Shown here one piece after another: positions 19,164 to 28,578 of a stretch of 56,378 bases of DNA. Position 1 is the stretch's first letter; each line of letters opens with the position of its first letter. A model generated the notes under the pieces. It was not told where the DNA came from, did not search any database, and saw only the letters and a list, made by a program, of their open reading frames with translations. Both the position numbers and the translations under genes were made by a program. Origin of the DNA: Cytophagia bacterium (lineage in GTDB: Bacteria > Bacteroidota > Bacteroidia > Cytophagales > Microscillaceae); assembly GCA_004294005.1 (NCBI GenBank), contig RDZP01000004.1, positions 1 through 56,378 of the forward strand, given 5' to 3'.

Positions 19164-20462
19164 ATGCGTCAAAGATTATTAAGTGCAGGTGCCAATGAAT
19201 TAAGTTATGAAATTCGTGAAATCGTAAAAAAAGCAGAACTCATACAACAACAAGGGCAAGAGATTTTTTGGGAAAATATTGGTGACCCTATTCAAAAAAA
19301 CCATCAAATGCCTCAGTGGATAAAAGAAATTATTGCCGAAATTGCAATGGATAATGAGGCGTATGGTTATTGTTCTTCCAAAGGAATTATCGAAACAAGA
19401 GAATTTTTAACAAATCTCAATAATCAATTAAAAGGTGTACAAATTACACCTAATGATATTTGTTTTGTCAATGGGTTAGGCGATGGTATTGCAAAAGTAT
19501 ATCAGTTTATTACCAGAACCTCAAGGGTAATTGGACCTTCACCTGCTTATTCTACTCATTCGAGCGCGGAGGCTGCACATGCTAAAAATGAGCCTCTAAC
19601 TTACAAATTAGACCCTGATAATCATTGGTATCCTGATATTGACGATTTATACAACAAGATAAAATACAATCCAAATGTAGTAGGGATTTTGATTATCAAC
19701 CCTGATAATCCTACGGGAATGGTCTATCCTTTAGAAATATTACAAAAAATAGTTGAAATTGCTAAAGAATTTGGACTTTTCTTAATCAGTGATGAAATTT
19801 ATTTGAACATTACTTATAATGGTATCAAAGCAATCCCGTTGGCACAAGTAATTAAAGATGTACCTGCCATTGCGATGAAAGGTATTTCGAAAGAATTGCC
19901 TTGGCCTGGCTCACGTTGTGGTTGGTTAGAATATTACAACAGAGATAAAGATGAAGAATTTAATCAATTTTGTGTCGCATTAGACAATGCAAAAATGATA
20001 GAAGTTTGCTCTACAAAATTACCACAAATGGCAATTCCAAAAATTATGCAAGACCAACGTTATGCTGCCTATAGACAAGAAGTAAACGAAAAAATTGGCA
20101 AAAGAAGTGAAGTAATTGCTCAAATTTTAGGAAATCTACCCCAAATTAGGTTCAATAAAACGTATGGTGCTTTTTATAATACAATTATTTTCAAGAAAAA
20201 TGTATTAAAAAAAGGACAGAAGATGAAAATTCAAAATCCTATGATTCAAAAAATGGTTGAGGAGTGGACAAATCAAGAAATGCCACTTGATAAACGTTTT
20301 GTTTATTATTTATTAGGAGCAAAAGGCGTTTGTGTAGTGCCTATTTCATCTTTTTGTTCTGAATTAGAAGGTTTTAGAGTAACTTTATTAGAAGAGAATG
20401 AGCAAATTTTGCTACATACTTTTAATGCTATCCGAGAAGCGATAGAAGAATATTGTCAATAA
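19164..20462 (+). CDS. PLP-dependent class I/II aminotransferase
   Basis: NPDNPTGMVYPLEILQKIV, ISDEIYLNITY, GISKELPWPGSRCGWLEY (PLP lysine region); starts 4 nt after the BtaB-like stop. Confidence 0.88.
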   Translation: MRQRLLSAGANELSYEIREIVKKAELIQQQGQEIFWENIGDPIQKNHQMPQWIKEIIAEIAMDNEAYGYCSSKGIIETREFLTNLNNQLKGVQITPNDICFVNGLGDGIAKVYQFITRTSRVIGPSPAYSTHSSAEAAHAKNEPLTYKLDPDNHWYPDIDDLYNKIKYNPNVVGILIINPDNPTGMVYPLEILQKIVEIAKEFGLFLISDEIYLNITYNGIKAIPLAQVIKDVPAIAMKGISKELPWPGSRCGWLEYYNRDKDEEFNQFCVALDNAKMIEVCSTKLPQMAIPKIMQDQRYAAYRQEVNEKIGKRSEVIAQILGNLPQIRFNKTYGAFYNTIIFKKNVLKKGQKMKIQNPMIQKMVEEWTNQEMPLDKRFVYYLLGAKGVCVVPISSFCSELEGFRVTLLEENEQILLHTFNAIREAIEEYCQ

Positions 20463-20464
20463 AA

Positions 20465-20513
20465 AAAATTGAGTTATTTAATTGTTTTTAAAACAAAGAA
20501 ATAACTCAATTTT
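20465..20513. terminator. Bidirectional hairpin terminator
   Basis: AAAATTGAGTTATTT...AAATAACTCAATTTT between convergent aminotransferase and TraR/DksA genes. Confidence 0.8.
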
Positions 20514-20522
20514 GTTAATTTT

Positions 20523-20909
20523 TTATCTTTTAATTTTAGCTTCAATAGAATGTTGTGTGTGTGGTACTAATTTTAATCTTTCTTTTGGAATCAATTTTCC
20601 TGTATCAATACAAACCCCGTAAGTTTTGTTTTTTACTCTTATCAATGCCAACTCTAATTGATGGATAAACTTTTGTTGGCGGGCAGCCAATTGATTTAAA
20701 TTTTCTTTTTCGGCAGTATCTGCTCCATCTTCCATCGGTTTATTACCCGAATTATAATCCAAATCTGCATCATATCTACGTGATATTCTTCCTCTGATAT
20801 AATCAAATTCTTGTTTTGACTCTTTTAGTTTATCACTAATAAGAATTTCAAATTCTTTCAGGTCTTGGTCTGAATAACGTGCTACGATTGTTTCGTTCAT
20901 TACGTCCAT
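20523..20909 (-). CDS. TraR/DksA-family protein with degenerate zinc finger
   Basis: NKTYGVCIDTGKLIPKERLKLVPHTQHSIEAK; only one Cys of the C4 finger remains. Confidence 0.82.
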   Translation of the reverse strand: MDVMNETIVARYSDQDLKEFEILISDKLKESKQEFDYIRGRISRRYDADLDYNSGNKPMEDGADTAEKENLNQLAARQQKFIHQLELALIRVKNKTYGVCIDTGKLIPKERLKLVPHTQHSIEAKIKR

Positions 20910-21456
20910 TTTTAAATAAATTAGAAAGTGTGAATTATGGTATAAAAAAATGATGTAATATTTTGTTATTATTAAAACGTTTGCATTGAAAAATATATAT
21001 AAAAGAAGGTATTAGTTTTTCTTAATAATTTCTATTTTTAACAAAATAAAACATATTTTTGATTTTTAAAGTGCAAAATTAAAAATTAGTTTTGTAAAAT
21101 ACAAAAAAAACACACTTTTTTTATATTTATAATTTAAGTAGTAACATACAAAAAATAACATAAATTTAAAAATTTATTCATCTTTATTTTGGTAATACAC
21201 ATTTTTACCAATAAAATCTCATTTTTTGCATCATTAAAACCTTAAAATAATCTATAAATGCTGGTATATTATTAATAATAATAAAATATGATGTAAGAAA
21301 ATAATGATTTTTTAACATCAATTTTAAAAACTATTGTACTTTATACCAAAATTTATATGATTTTATTGATTGATAAAATTGATTTCGAATGATTTAATTT
21401 TCATTTTCTCTAAAATTATTTTATTTTAAGTATATTTCGTATTTGTAACAACGATT

Positions 21457-22161
21457 TTATAGTGATTGATTATTTTTTCTAAAAAATAAAATAGAGAGTA
21501 ACAAGTAAATAACTAAAATCAAAAGAATTGCTTGTAATCTAAAAACTAAGAACAAGAATAAACTAATTAGTAATAATAAATACTGTAATTTATTTTGTTT
21601 AAAGCCAAAACCATTGAGTTTTAAGGAAAATAAATCGATGGGTAAAACCATTAATAAAGAAATAAAAACAATATTGATAATCAAACTTGATTCTGATATG
21701 AGCCAAGTAAAGTATTGATTTTGAGCGATATAATATAAACCAATCACCCATAATGCCATCGCAGGCGTAGGCAAACCAATAAAATTCTTTGTTTGTTGTG
21801 TATCAATATTAAATTTTGCTAATCGCCAACAAGCAAAAATAGCAGGAAAAATTGATACAAAATAAAAATAACTTTGAGGCTGATAAGTATGAAATAATTG
21901 ATAAAAAAAACATGCTGGCAAAACACCAAAAGTAATCATATCCGCCAAAGAATCTAACTGCTTGCCAATTTCTGAATAGGCTTTTAATAAACGTGCTAAA
22001 AATCCATCAAAAAAATCAAAAAACATACCTAACATCATCAAATAAGTAATGGTTGATAACTTCTCAGGATAAGAGGGTGAAATGAGTATAAAAATACTTA
22101 TTATGCCGCAACTTAAATTACTTAAAGTAATTAAGTTGGGAATTTCTTTAATAAAATTCAT
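21457..22161 (-). CDS. pssA: CDP-diacylglycerol--serine O-phosphatidyltransferase
   Basis: CDP-alcohol phosphatidyltransferase motif GMFFDFFDGFLARLLKAYSEIGKQLDSLADMITFGVLPA. Confidence 0.9.
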   Translation of the reverse strand: MNFIKEIPNLITLSNLSCGIISIFILISPSYPEKLSTITYLMMLGMFFDFFDGFLARLLKAYSEIGKQLDSLADMITFGVLPACFFYQLFHTYQPQSYFYFVSIFPAIFACWRLAKFNIDTQQTKNFIGLPTPAMALWVIGLYYIAQNQYFTWLISESSLIINIVFISLLMVLPIDLFSLKLNGFGFKQNKLQYLLLLISLFLFLVFRLQAILLILVIYLLLSILFFRKNNQSL

Positions 22162-22405
22162 TTTTTTGATGTAAATATAATGCTCATTTTGGTTAGAATC
22201 TCATTTATTTTTTTAAATACAAAATAACGAAGGTTATTTTCATAAAAAACTTGATTGAATAGTATATCAAAAATTCTCAATGAGAAAATAATTGACAAAA
22301 ATAAATACTTTTTTGAAAATATCAAAATAAAAATAAAAAAAAATAGTTGTATGAGAAATATAATAATTCACATATTTGTATTATTTTTGCAATAAATTAC
22401 AAAAT

Positions 22406-23593
22406 ATGCTGAAAAAAATATTACTAATTAATTATTTTGTATTATTGTTGTTTTGCGTTAATTCAAAAATATTAGCACAAAATAATACAAGTTTGCCTAT
22501 AGAAGACGAATTTCAAACTTTGAAAAGAGAAATATTATGTAGAACTTTTAAATTTTTGATTAGTGAATTTTATGGACATCCTGAAATAGCAGCACAAATT
22601 AATTGCGTAATATTGGATAGTATTGGCAAAAAAATCCCTGAAGGTTATCAAGAAGCCAAAGTTTTATGGCTCACTTTTTTAAACAAGTCTTATGCAAGTT
22701 ATGGTAGACGCACAAAAGCGAGAACAGATAAACTTATCAAAGATTTGAATACAGAGCTTTCAAAATTGAGTAATAGAAATGATTGGTTGAATAATTTGCA
22801 AGTTTTTCAAGTACAATTAAGCGAAACACGCAATGAATTGTATGAACAACTACAAAAAGGAAGCTATATCAGAGATACAAAAAATAATACAATTATTAAA
22901 AAAAATGAAATAGATACTACAAAAAACGAAAATAAAATGCCTGCAATTTATGTAATATTACTTTTTTTGATTTTAGCTGGTGGAATTGCTTATTTGGTTT
23001 GGCAAAATAAGAAATTACAAGAGCAATTGGCTGCTATTGATGACGAGAATATAGAAAGGTACAGTAGAATTGATAATCGTTTAGATATTTTTACACCATT
23101 AGGTGACCATAAAGCCGTTTTGTTGCGTCTGAATTTTTTGAATGAGCAATTAAGTGCTTTGAATGAAGAAATAAATGTATTAAAAACCAGAAATCAATAT
23201 AAAATTTCTCCACACGAATTGCATACAAAGAGAACAGAACATTTAGAAAAACCTGTTTTTTTACCTGATATGCAAGTATATTATGCAAAATATAGTATTG
23301 AAAAAAATGGCTTTGACCCTCAATATTTTATTACAGAACCAACTTCTTTGCATATTTTTAAAATATCAATCAATCTTAACTTTCCTTCACAAGCAATGGT
23401 GAGATTGGTAGAAAGGAGTGAATTTCAACAAAATGCTTTAGAAAATCCAGAAGAAATATTGGAAAATAGTTGTATTTTTGCTAATGAGCCTAATAATGAT
23501 GCTCGTATTACTAACTTAGAAAATGGGCTTTTGGAAAAAAAGAATGGTGTATGGATAATTGTTAAAAAAATAAAGATTTCTTTTGAGAAATAG
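22406..23593 (+). CDS. Signal-peptide/TM hypothetical protein
   Basis: Signal peptide, central TM (AIYVILLFLILAGGIAYLVW), coiled coil and a C-terminal domain I cannot name. Confidence 0.6.
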   Translation: MLKKILLINYFVLLLFCVNSKILAQNNTSLPIEDEFQTLKREILCRTFKFLISEFYGHPEIAAQINCVILDSIGKKIPEGYQEAKVLWLTFLNKSYASYGRRTKARTDKLIKDLNTELSKLSNRNDWLNNLQVFQVQLSETRNELYEQLQKGSYIRDTKNNTIIKKNEIDTTKNENKMPAIYVILLFLILAGGIAYLVWQNKKLQEQLAAIDDENIERYSRIDNRLDIFTPLGDHKAVLLRLNFLNEQLSALNEEINVLKTRNQYKISPHELHTKRTEHLEKPVFLPDMQVYYAKYSIEKNGFDPQYFITEPTSLHIFKISINLNFPSQAMVRLVERSEFQQNALENPEEILENSCIFANEPNNDARITNLENGLLEKKNGVWIIVKKIKISFEK

Positions 23594-23720
23594 TTAAAAA
23601 AGGTAAAAAATCTTACATTGTAAAAAAATATGTAATTATTTTTTTTTGTTATTGCAAAAAATGCCTAACTTTATGCAACTTTTGAATAGAACTGGACGTT
23701 TTATAGAAATAAACTCACTT

Positions 23721-23774
23721 AAACGCAACCAAACCATTCAATTAAAAGTTGCCTCGTAAAATTAGGTTACGTTT
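23721..23774 (+). other. Potential stem-loop in leader of sigma factor gene
   Basis: AAACGCAACC (23721-23730) complementary to GGTTACGTTT (23765-23774) with one mismatch; GCAAC can alternatively pair with GTTGC at 23748-23752. Confidence 0.4.
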
Positions 23775-23817
23775 TTGATATAAGTTGTATTAAAACATAA
23801 AAGGTCTTTGAAATGCT

Positions 23818-24357
23818 ATGACCGACAATCAAATTTTACAAAAAATTCAAGATGGCGATGAAAATGCCTTAGAATATCTTTACAAAAAAAATTATAAAAT
23901 GATGACAAGACTCATCACTAATAATAATGGTACGGAAGATGAAGCAAAGGACATTTATCAAGAAACAATTGTTGTTTTTTGGCAAAAAGCAAAGCAGAAA
24001 GAATTTGTATTGACTTCAAAAATAAGTACTTATTTATATAGTGTTTGTCAAAATCTTTGGCGAAAAGAATTGGAAAGAAAATCAAAACTTTCACACGAAA
24101 CCAAAGATAGTATTGAATTTAATAATTTTGACCAACAAGAAAGAAGTAATATTATCCATCAAGCCATCAATAGCTTAGGGGACACTTGCAGAAAAGTACT
24201 AACATTGTATTATTTTGATAATCTTTCAATGCAAGAAATTGCTGAAAAATTAGGGTTTGCTAATTCAGATACCGCAAAAACAAAAAAATATAAATGTAAA
24301 AAAGAATTAGACGACTTAATAAAATCAAAATATAAAGCTTCCGACTTTTTAGATTAG
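23818..24357 (+). CDS. ECF-type RNA polymerase sigma factor
   Basis: Region 2 (DEAKDIYQETIVVFWQKA) and region 4 (TCRKVLTLYYFDNLSMQEIAEKLGFANSDTAKTKKYKCKKEL). Confidence 0.92.
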   Translation: MTDNQILQKIQDGDENALEYLYKKNYKMMTRLITNNNGTEDEAKDIYQETIVVFWQKAKQKEFVLTSKISTYLYSVCQNLWRKELERKSKLSHETKDSIEFNNFDQQERSNIIHQAINSLGDTCRKVLTLYYFDNLSMQEIAEKLGFANSDTAKTKKYKCKKELDDLIKSKYKASDFLD

Positions 24358-24364
24358 TAAATGT

Positions 24365-25399
24365 ATGAACCAACTACAATGGTATAATGAAAAATTAGAT
24401 AGTTTTTTGAAAGATGAACTTTCTGCACAAGACCATCAAATTTTTCAAGAGATTTTGGAAACAGACCCTTTGCTCAAAAACGAAGTTTTTTTGCAAAAGG
24501 ATATTTATGATGCACTTTGCAAGACACGTAAAGATGAATTGAAAGCAAGACTTAATAAAATTAATGTCGAGCCAACTGCTTCTTTTTATGCTCTTCCAAG
24601 AACAGCTTTGTTTGGTACCTTAGCAATTGCAAGTATAATGACAGGTTTGTTAGTTTATTTCGATATTAATAAAAAACAAGATTTTTTACCCAAAACGCAA
24701 AATAAAAATATTATTGTATTGCCTCCCGCAATTACACCAAGCCCAAGCATTACTGACAATGATCCTGCTTCTCATAAAGAAGATGAGGAAGCAACTCCTA
24801 TTACACCTATTTTGATTGTAAAACAAAATCAGGAAGAAGAATTAGATTTGGTAGAATTACAAAATCAATTAGACGAAAAAATACAAAACGAGACAAGAAA
24901 AGTGAGCGAATCTGAAATACTGGATTTACGTCTTAAAAAGTTACCTAAAAAAGAAACAATCATTAAAGATATTTCTCCTACACTTGTAGTGAGTATTCCT
25001 GAGACCCATAATTTGGATAAAGCACCTCAAGCAAAAATCAAAAATTTAAGGTCAATAAAAAATAATAACAATAAAAAACAAAGTGGGGTATTGGCTTACG
25101 AAACACGTAACAATGATAGTGATTTAGGGATTTTTGATGGTAAAAATGAAGCAAGTTTGGAATCAATAGCCGAAAAAAATAAGTTGAGTTATCAATATTA
25201 CAATGGTAAATTATTTTTGATTGACCCAAGTGTGAAAGGAAAGGAAATTCATTTGAACCATAATGGCAAAACAAGACATTTCTTATTATATGACCAAGAA
25301 TTTTTTGAATTTTTTGATAATAGATATGAAAAATCAGATTTACAAAGTGTTAAAGAACCTGATTTAATTGATTTATTAAATAAAGAAATAAGAAAATAA
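24365..25399 (+). CDS. Putative anti-sigma factor with single TM and large extracytoplasmic domain
   Basis: Starts 8 nt after the sigma gene; N-terminal helical cytoplasmic region, TM ALFGTLAIASIMTGLLVYF, then ~250-aa Pro/Glu-rich region and C-terminal domain. Confidence 0.7.
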   Translation: MNQLQWYNEKLDSFLKDELSAQDHQIFQEILETDPLLKNEVFLQKDIYDALCKTRKDELKARLNKINVEPTASFYALPRTALFGTLAIASIMTGLLVYFDINKKQDFLPKTQNKNIIVLPPAITPSPSITDNDPASHKEDEEATPITPILIVKQNQEEELDLVELQNQLDEKIQNETRKVSESEILDLRLKKLPKKETIIKDISPTLVVSIPETHNLDKAPQAKIKNLRSIKNNNNKKQSGVLAYETRNNDSDLGIFDGKNEASLESIAEKNKLSYQYYNGKLFLIDPSVKGKEIHLNHNGKTRHFLLYDQEFFEFFDNRYEKSDLQSVKEPDLIDLLNKEIRK

Positions 25400-25410
25400 A
25401 AAAAATATTA

Positions 25411-25442
25411 AAAAAAGTCGTTTGAAAAAACGGCTTTTTTTG
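25411..25442 (+). terminator. Intrinsic terminator
   Basis: AAAAAGTCGTTT-GAAA-AAACGGCTTTTTTT. Confidence 0.85.
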
Positions 25443-25591
25443 CGTCTAAACACCGTTTTTATAAAAATTAAATAAAATGTAAATAAAAATTAAATAAAAA
25501 TGAAACCTTTTTAGTTTAATTCCGTTTATATAGATGTGGAGGGAATGAAAAAGAATAATCTTAATTACTTTTTTAAAATTAGTAAGAAAAA

Positions 25592-25623
25592 TTTGGAATA
25601 TTCAAAAAAACGTTTTACCTTTG
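25592..25623 (+). promoter_or_regulatory. Bacteroidota-type promoter
   Basis: TTTG (25592-25595), 20 nt, TACCTTTG (25616-25623), matching the TTTG / TAnnTTTG consensus; 52 nt upstream of the small lipoprotein gene. Confidence 0.6.
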
Positions 25624-25674
25624 CACCATCTAAAAAACATTTTAAAAAATTAAAAAAAAATCTCTGTTAAAATT

Positions 25675-25968
25675 ATGAAAAAATTAATGTTTGCTATTGC
25701 TGCCGTTGCTATGATTTCTTTCGCTTCTTGTGCTGCTGGTGGCGAGAAAAAAGCTGAAGAAGGAACTGAAAAAGCTGCTGAAGGTGCTGATAAAAAAGCT
25801 GCTGAAGGAACTGAAAAAGCTGCTGAAGGAGCCGAGAAAAAAGCTGAAGAAGGAGCTGAGAAAAAAGCTGAAGAAGGAGCTGAGAAAAAAGACGGCAAAG
25901 AAGCTGAGAAAAAAGACGAAAAAGCTGGCGAGAAAAAAGAAGAACCTAAAAAAGACGCTAAAAAATAA
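25675..25968 (+). CDS. Small low-complexity lipoprotein (Ala/Glu/Lys/Gly repeats)
   Basis: Lipobox ISFASC at Cys19, then degenerate (A-E/A-E-G-A/T-E-K-K/A) octads to the C-terminus; own promoter and terminator. Confidence 0.75.
   Translation: MKKLMFAIAAVAMISFASCAAGGEKKAEEGTEKAAEGADKKAAEGTEKAAEGAEKKAEEGAEKKAEEGAEKKDGKEAEKKDEKAGEKKEEPKKDAKK
25741..25920 (+). repeat. Degenerate ~24-bp coding tandem repeats
   Basis: Repeated GCTGA(A)GAAGGA(A/G)CTGA(A/G)AAA... units, e.g. GCTGAAGAAGGAGCTGAGAAAAAA twice in a row. Confidence 0.75.
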
Positions 25969-26012
25969 GAAGTTAAAAAATAATTTCTCTTTCGTTTCTT
26001 AATATTCTTTTA

Positions 26013-26055
26013 AGATAAAAAAAAACCTAATTTGAATAAAATTAGGTTTTTTTTG
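26013..26055 (+). terminator. Intrinsic terminator
   Basis: AAAAAAAACCTAATTT-GAATA-AAATTAGGTTTTTTTT. Confidence 0.85.
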
Positions 26056-26188
26056 TGTTTATTCATTTTTTTATTGTGATAAATTTACAAATCTAATTTT
26101 TTTGTCTTACCTTTGCTTTTTTCAAAGTAAAATTTAAGAAAAATATAAGTACAACTACGCTTTAATGCGTAATAAAAAAGTAAATATT

Positions 26189-27262
26189 ATGGCATACAAT
26201 AAAATTGTAGAATTATTAGGCAATGATGCCGAAAAATTATTGGCTCATCAATGCAAAACGATTGACAAATCTCAAATTCATTTACCAAGTGCTGATTTTG
26301 TAGAAAAAATATTTGTTAATTCTAATCGTAGCACACAAACTTTGCGTAGTTTGCAAAGCTTATTTGGTACAGGGCGTTTGGCAAATACAGGTTATGTATC
26401 TATTTTACCCATCGACCAAGGTATTGAACATAGCGCAGGTGCTTCATTTGCAAAAAACCCTATTTATTTTGACCCTGAAAATATTGTGAAATTAGCAATA
26501 GAAGGTGGTTGTAATGGTGTTGCTACTACTTTTGGAGCGTTGGCAATGAACTCAAGAAAATATGCACATCGTATTCCGTTTATTGTTAAAATTAATCATA
26601 ATGAATTACTCACTTTTCCTAATAAGGCAGACCAATTGATGTATGGTTCTATTCGTGATGCTTGGAATTTAGGGGCTGTCGCAGTAGGAGCAACGATTTA
26701 TTTCGGCTCTGATAATTCAGGAAGACAAATTGTAGAAGTAGCCAAAGCATTCGAAGAAGCACATAGCTTAGGAATGGCAACTATTTTGTGGTGTTATACA
26801 CGTAATGATGCTTTCAAAAAAGATGGTGTTGATTACCACGTTTCTGCTGACTTAACAGGACAGGCAAATCATTTAGGAGTTACAATTCAAGCAGACATTA
26901 TCAAACAAAAATTACCTGAAAACAATGGAGGTTATAATGCTTTGAATATGGGAGGCTCATCTTATGGAAAAACAGACAAACGCATTTATACAGAACTAAC
27001 AACTGAACACCCAATCGATTTGTGTCGTTATCAGGTAGCAAATTGCTATATGGGACGTGCAGGGCTTATCAATTCAGGTGGTGCATCTTCGGGCGAATCT
27101 GATATGGCAGAAGCAGTAAAAACTGCAGTTATCAACAAACGTGCAGGCGGAATGGGTTTGATTTCAGGTCGTAAAGCTTTTCAAAGACCAATGAAAGAAG
27201 GTGTTGAAATTTTGAATGCTATTCAAAATGTGTATTTAGAAAATCAAATTACAATTGCTTAA
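26189..27262 (+). CDS. fbaB: Class I fructose-bisphosphate aldolase
   Basis: [49 protein letters not shown] and C-terminal [41 protein letters not shown]. Confidence 0.93.
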   Translation: MAYNKIVELLGNDAEKLLAHQCKTIDKSQIHLPSADFVEKIFVNSNRSTQTLRSLQSLFGTGRLANTGYVSILPIDQGIEHSAGASFAKNPIYFDPENIVKLAIEGGCNGVATTFGALAMNSRKYAHRIPFIVKINHNELLTFPNKADQLMYGSIRDAWNLGAVAVGATIYFGSDNSGRQIVEVAKAFEEAHSLGMATILWCYTRNDAFKKDGVDYHVSADLTGQANHLGVTIQADIIKQKLPENNGGYNALNMGGSSYGKTDKRIYTELTTEHPIDLCRYQVANCYMGRAGLINSGGASSGESDMAEAVKTAVINKRAGGMGLISGRKAFQRPMKEGVEILNAIQNVYLENQITIA

Positions 27263-27370
27263 TATTTTGATAATCAACTTCTTGTTAATGTATTTTTCGA
27301 ATAATTTTACAAGAAGTTGATTCTATTCTCTTATAAAAAAAGAAAATTTTTCATTTTATGAAAAAACATT

Positions 27371-27985
27371 ATGAAAAAAATTTATATCATAGGTATTACA
27401 GGGGCGAGTGGTGCAGGTAAAACCTCTATTTTGAAAGGGCTTTTGAATGCTTTTACGCCTGAAACTATTTCTTTGTTGTCACAAGATAACTATTATAAAC
27501 CAAGAAATGAACAAAAAGCAGATGAAAATGGAGTATTGAATTTTGATTTGCCTGAATCACTCGATTTGGAAGCCTATAAAAATGATATTATTCAGTTAAA
27601 AAACGGACAAAGAGTAGAAAGAGAAGAATATACGTTTAATAATGCTGAAAAAAAACCTGCTACTATTATAGTCAATTCAACTCCAATTTTGATTGTGGAA
27701 GGTTTGTTTATTTTTCATAAAGAAGAAATTAGTCAGTTGTTTGATTTAAAGATTTTTATTGATGTAGAAGATTTTATTGGTCTGAAAAGAAGAATTTTAA
27801 GAGATAGTACTGAAAGAGGTTATCCTTTAGATGATGTTTTGTATAGATATGAACATCATGTTTTTCCTGCTTATCAACAATTTATCGCTCCTTATAAAGC
27901 AAAAACAGACATTATTATTCCTAATAATTTACATTTTGAGAAAGGTTTGGAGGTACTCATTGCATTTTTAAAAACAAAAATTTAA
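27371..27985 (+). CDS. udk: Uridine kinase
   Basis: P-loop GITGASGAGKTSI; LLSQDNYYKP; FDLPESLDL; LKRRILRDSTERGYPLDDVLYRYE. Confidence 0.92.
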   Translation: MKKIYIIGITGASGAGKTSILKGLLNAFTPETISLLSQDNYYKPRNEQKADENGVLNFDLPESLDLEAYKNDIIQLKNGQRVEREEYTFNNAEKKPATIIVNSTPILIVEGLFIFHKEEISQLFDLKIFIDVEDFIGLKRRILRDSTERGYPLDDVLYRYEHHVFPAYQQFIAPYKAKTDIIIPNNLHFEKGLEVLIAFLKTKI

Positions 27986-28056
27986 AATTAAGTTACTTCT
28001 AAAAAACGGTTATTTGAAAGATAATTATTTTTTTCTGTTTAGTTAATTTTTTTATT

Positions 28057-28476
28057 ATGAATACACAAACTTTATTAAAAGAATTTAATCTTAGAAATAC
28101 ATTACCAAGAACCTGTATTTTAGATGAATTTACGAAATCTTCTTATGCTTTATCGCATAATGACTTAGAAAATAATTTAGGAAATAAATTTGATAGGGTT
28201 ACTATTTATCGCACATTAAAAACTTTTTTAGAGAATGGTATCTTACATAAAGTTTTAGATGATGATGGCATTGTAAAATATGCAATTTGCGCCACTCACG
28301 ATTGTAGTCACGAACAACATTCTCATAGTCATGTGCATTTTAAATGTAATTTTTGTGGGCAAACTAATTGTCTTAATGACATCGCAATACCCAATATTTC
28401 GCTTCCAAAAGGGTATAAATTTCACGAAACCAATGTTTTAATCAATGGTATTTGTAAAGATTGTAATGAAGGATAG
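28057..28476 (+). CDS. Fur-family transcriptional regulator
   Basis: FDRVTIYRTLKTFLENGILHKV; His-rich HDCSHEQHSHSHVHFKCNFCGQTNCL; C-terminal CKDC. Confidence 0.9.
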   Translation: MNTQTLLKEFNLRNTLPRTCILDEFTKSSYALSHNDLENNLGNKFDRVTIYRTLKTFLENGILHKVLDDDGIVKYAICATHDCSHEQHSHSHVHFKCNFCGQTNCLNDIAIPNISLPKGYKFHETNVLINGICKDCNEG

Positions 28477-28578
28477 TAGATTATCAAAGAATAATAAAAA
28501 TATCGACCAAAAAAAGCAAAAAAACTGAGTATTTATTTTCTTGCTTTTAATGAGTAAAAAATATAATTGACATTCAAT

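Noticed and set aside
20523-20909. Loss of three of four zinc-finger cysteines in the TraR/DksA-like protein
   Set aside because: I recall this degenerate form (YG.C..TGKLIPKERL) as usual in Bacteroidota.
20910-21456. 550-bp AT-rich intergenic region as a possible ncRNA or origin
   Set aside because: No convincing stems, DnaA-box clusters or repeats could be seen; probably upstream sequence of the TraR/DksA-like gene.
25650-25898. Antisense Ser/Ala/Pro-rich ORF and +2-frame Lys/Leu-rich ORF (25730-26002) over the repeat lipoprotein
   Set aside because: Both are by-products of the 24-bp tandem repeats; the lipoprotein frame has signal peptide, lipobox, promoter and terminator.
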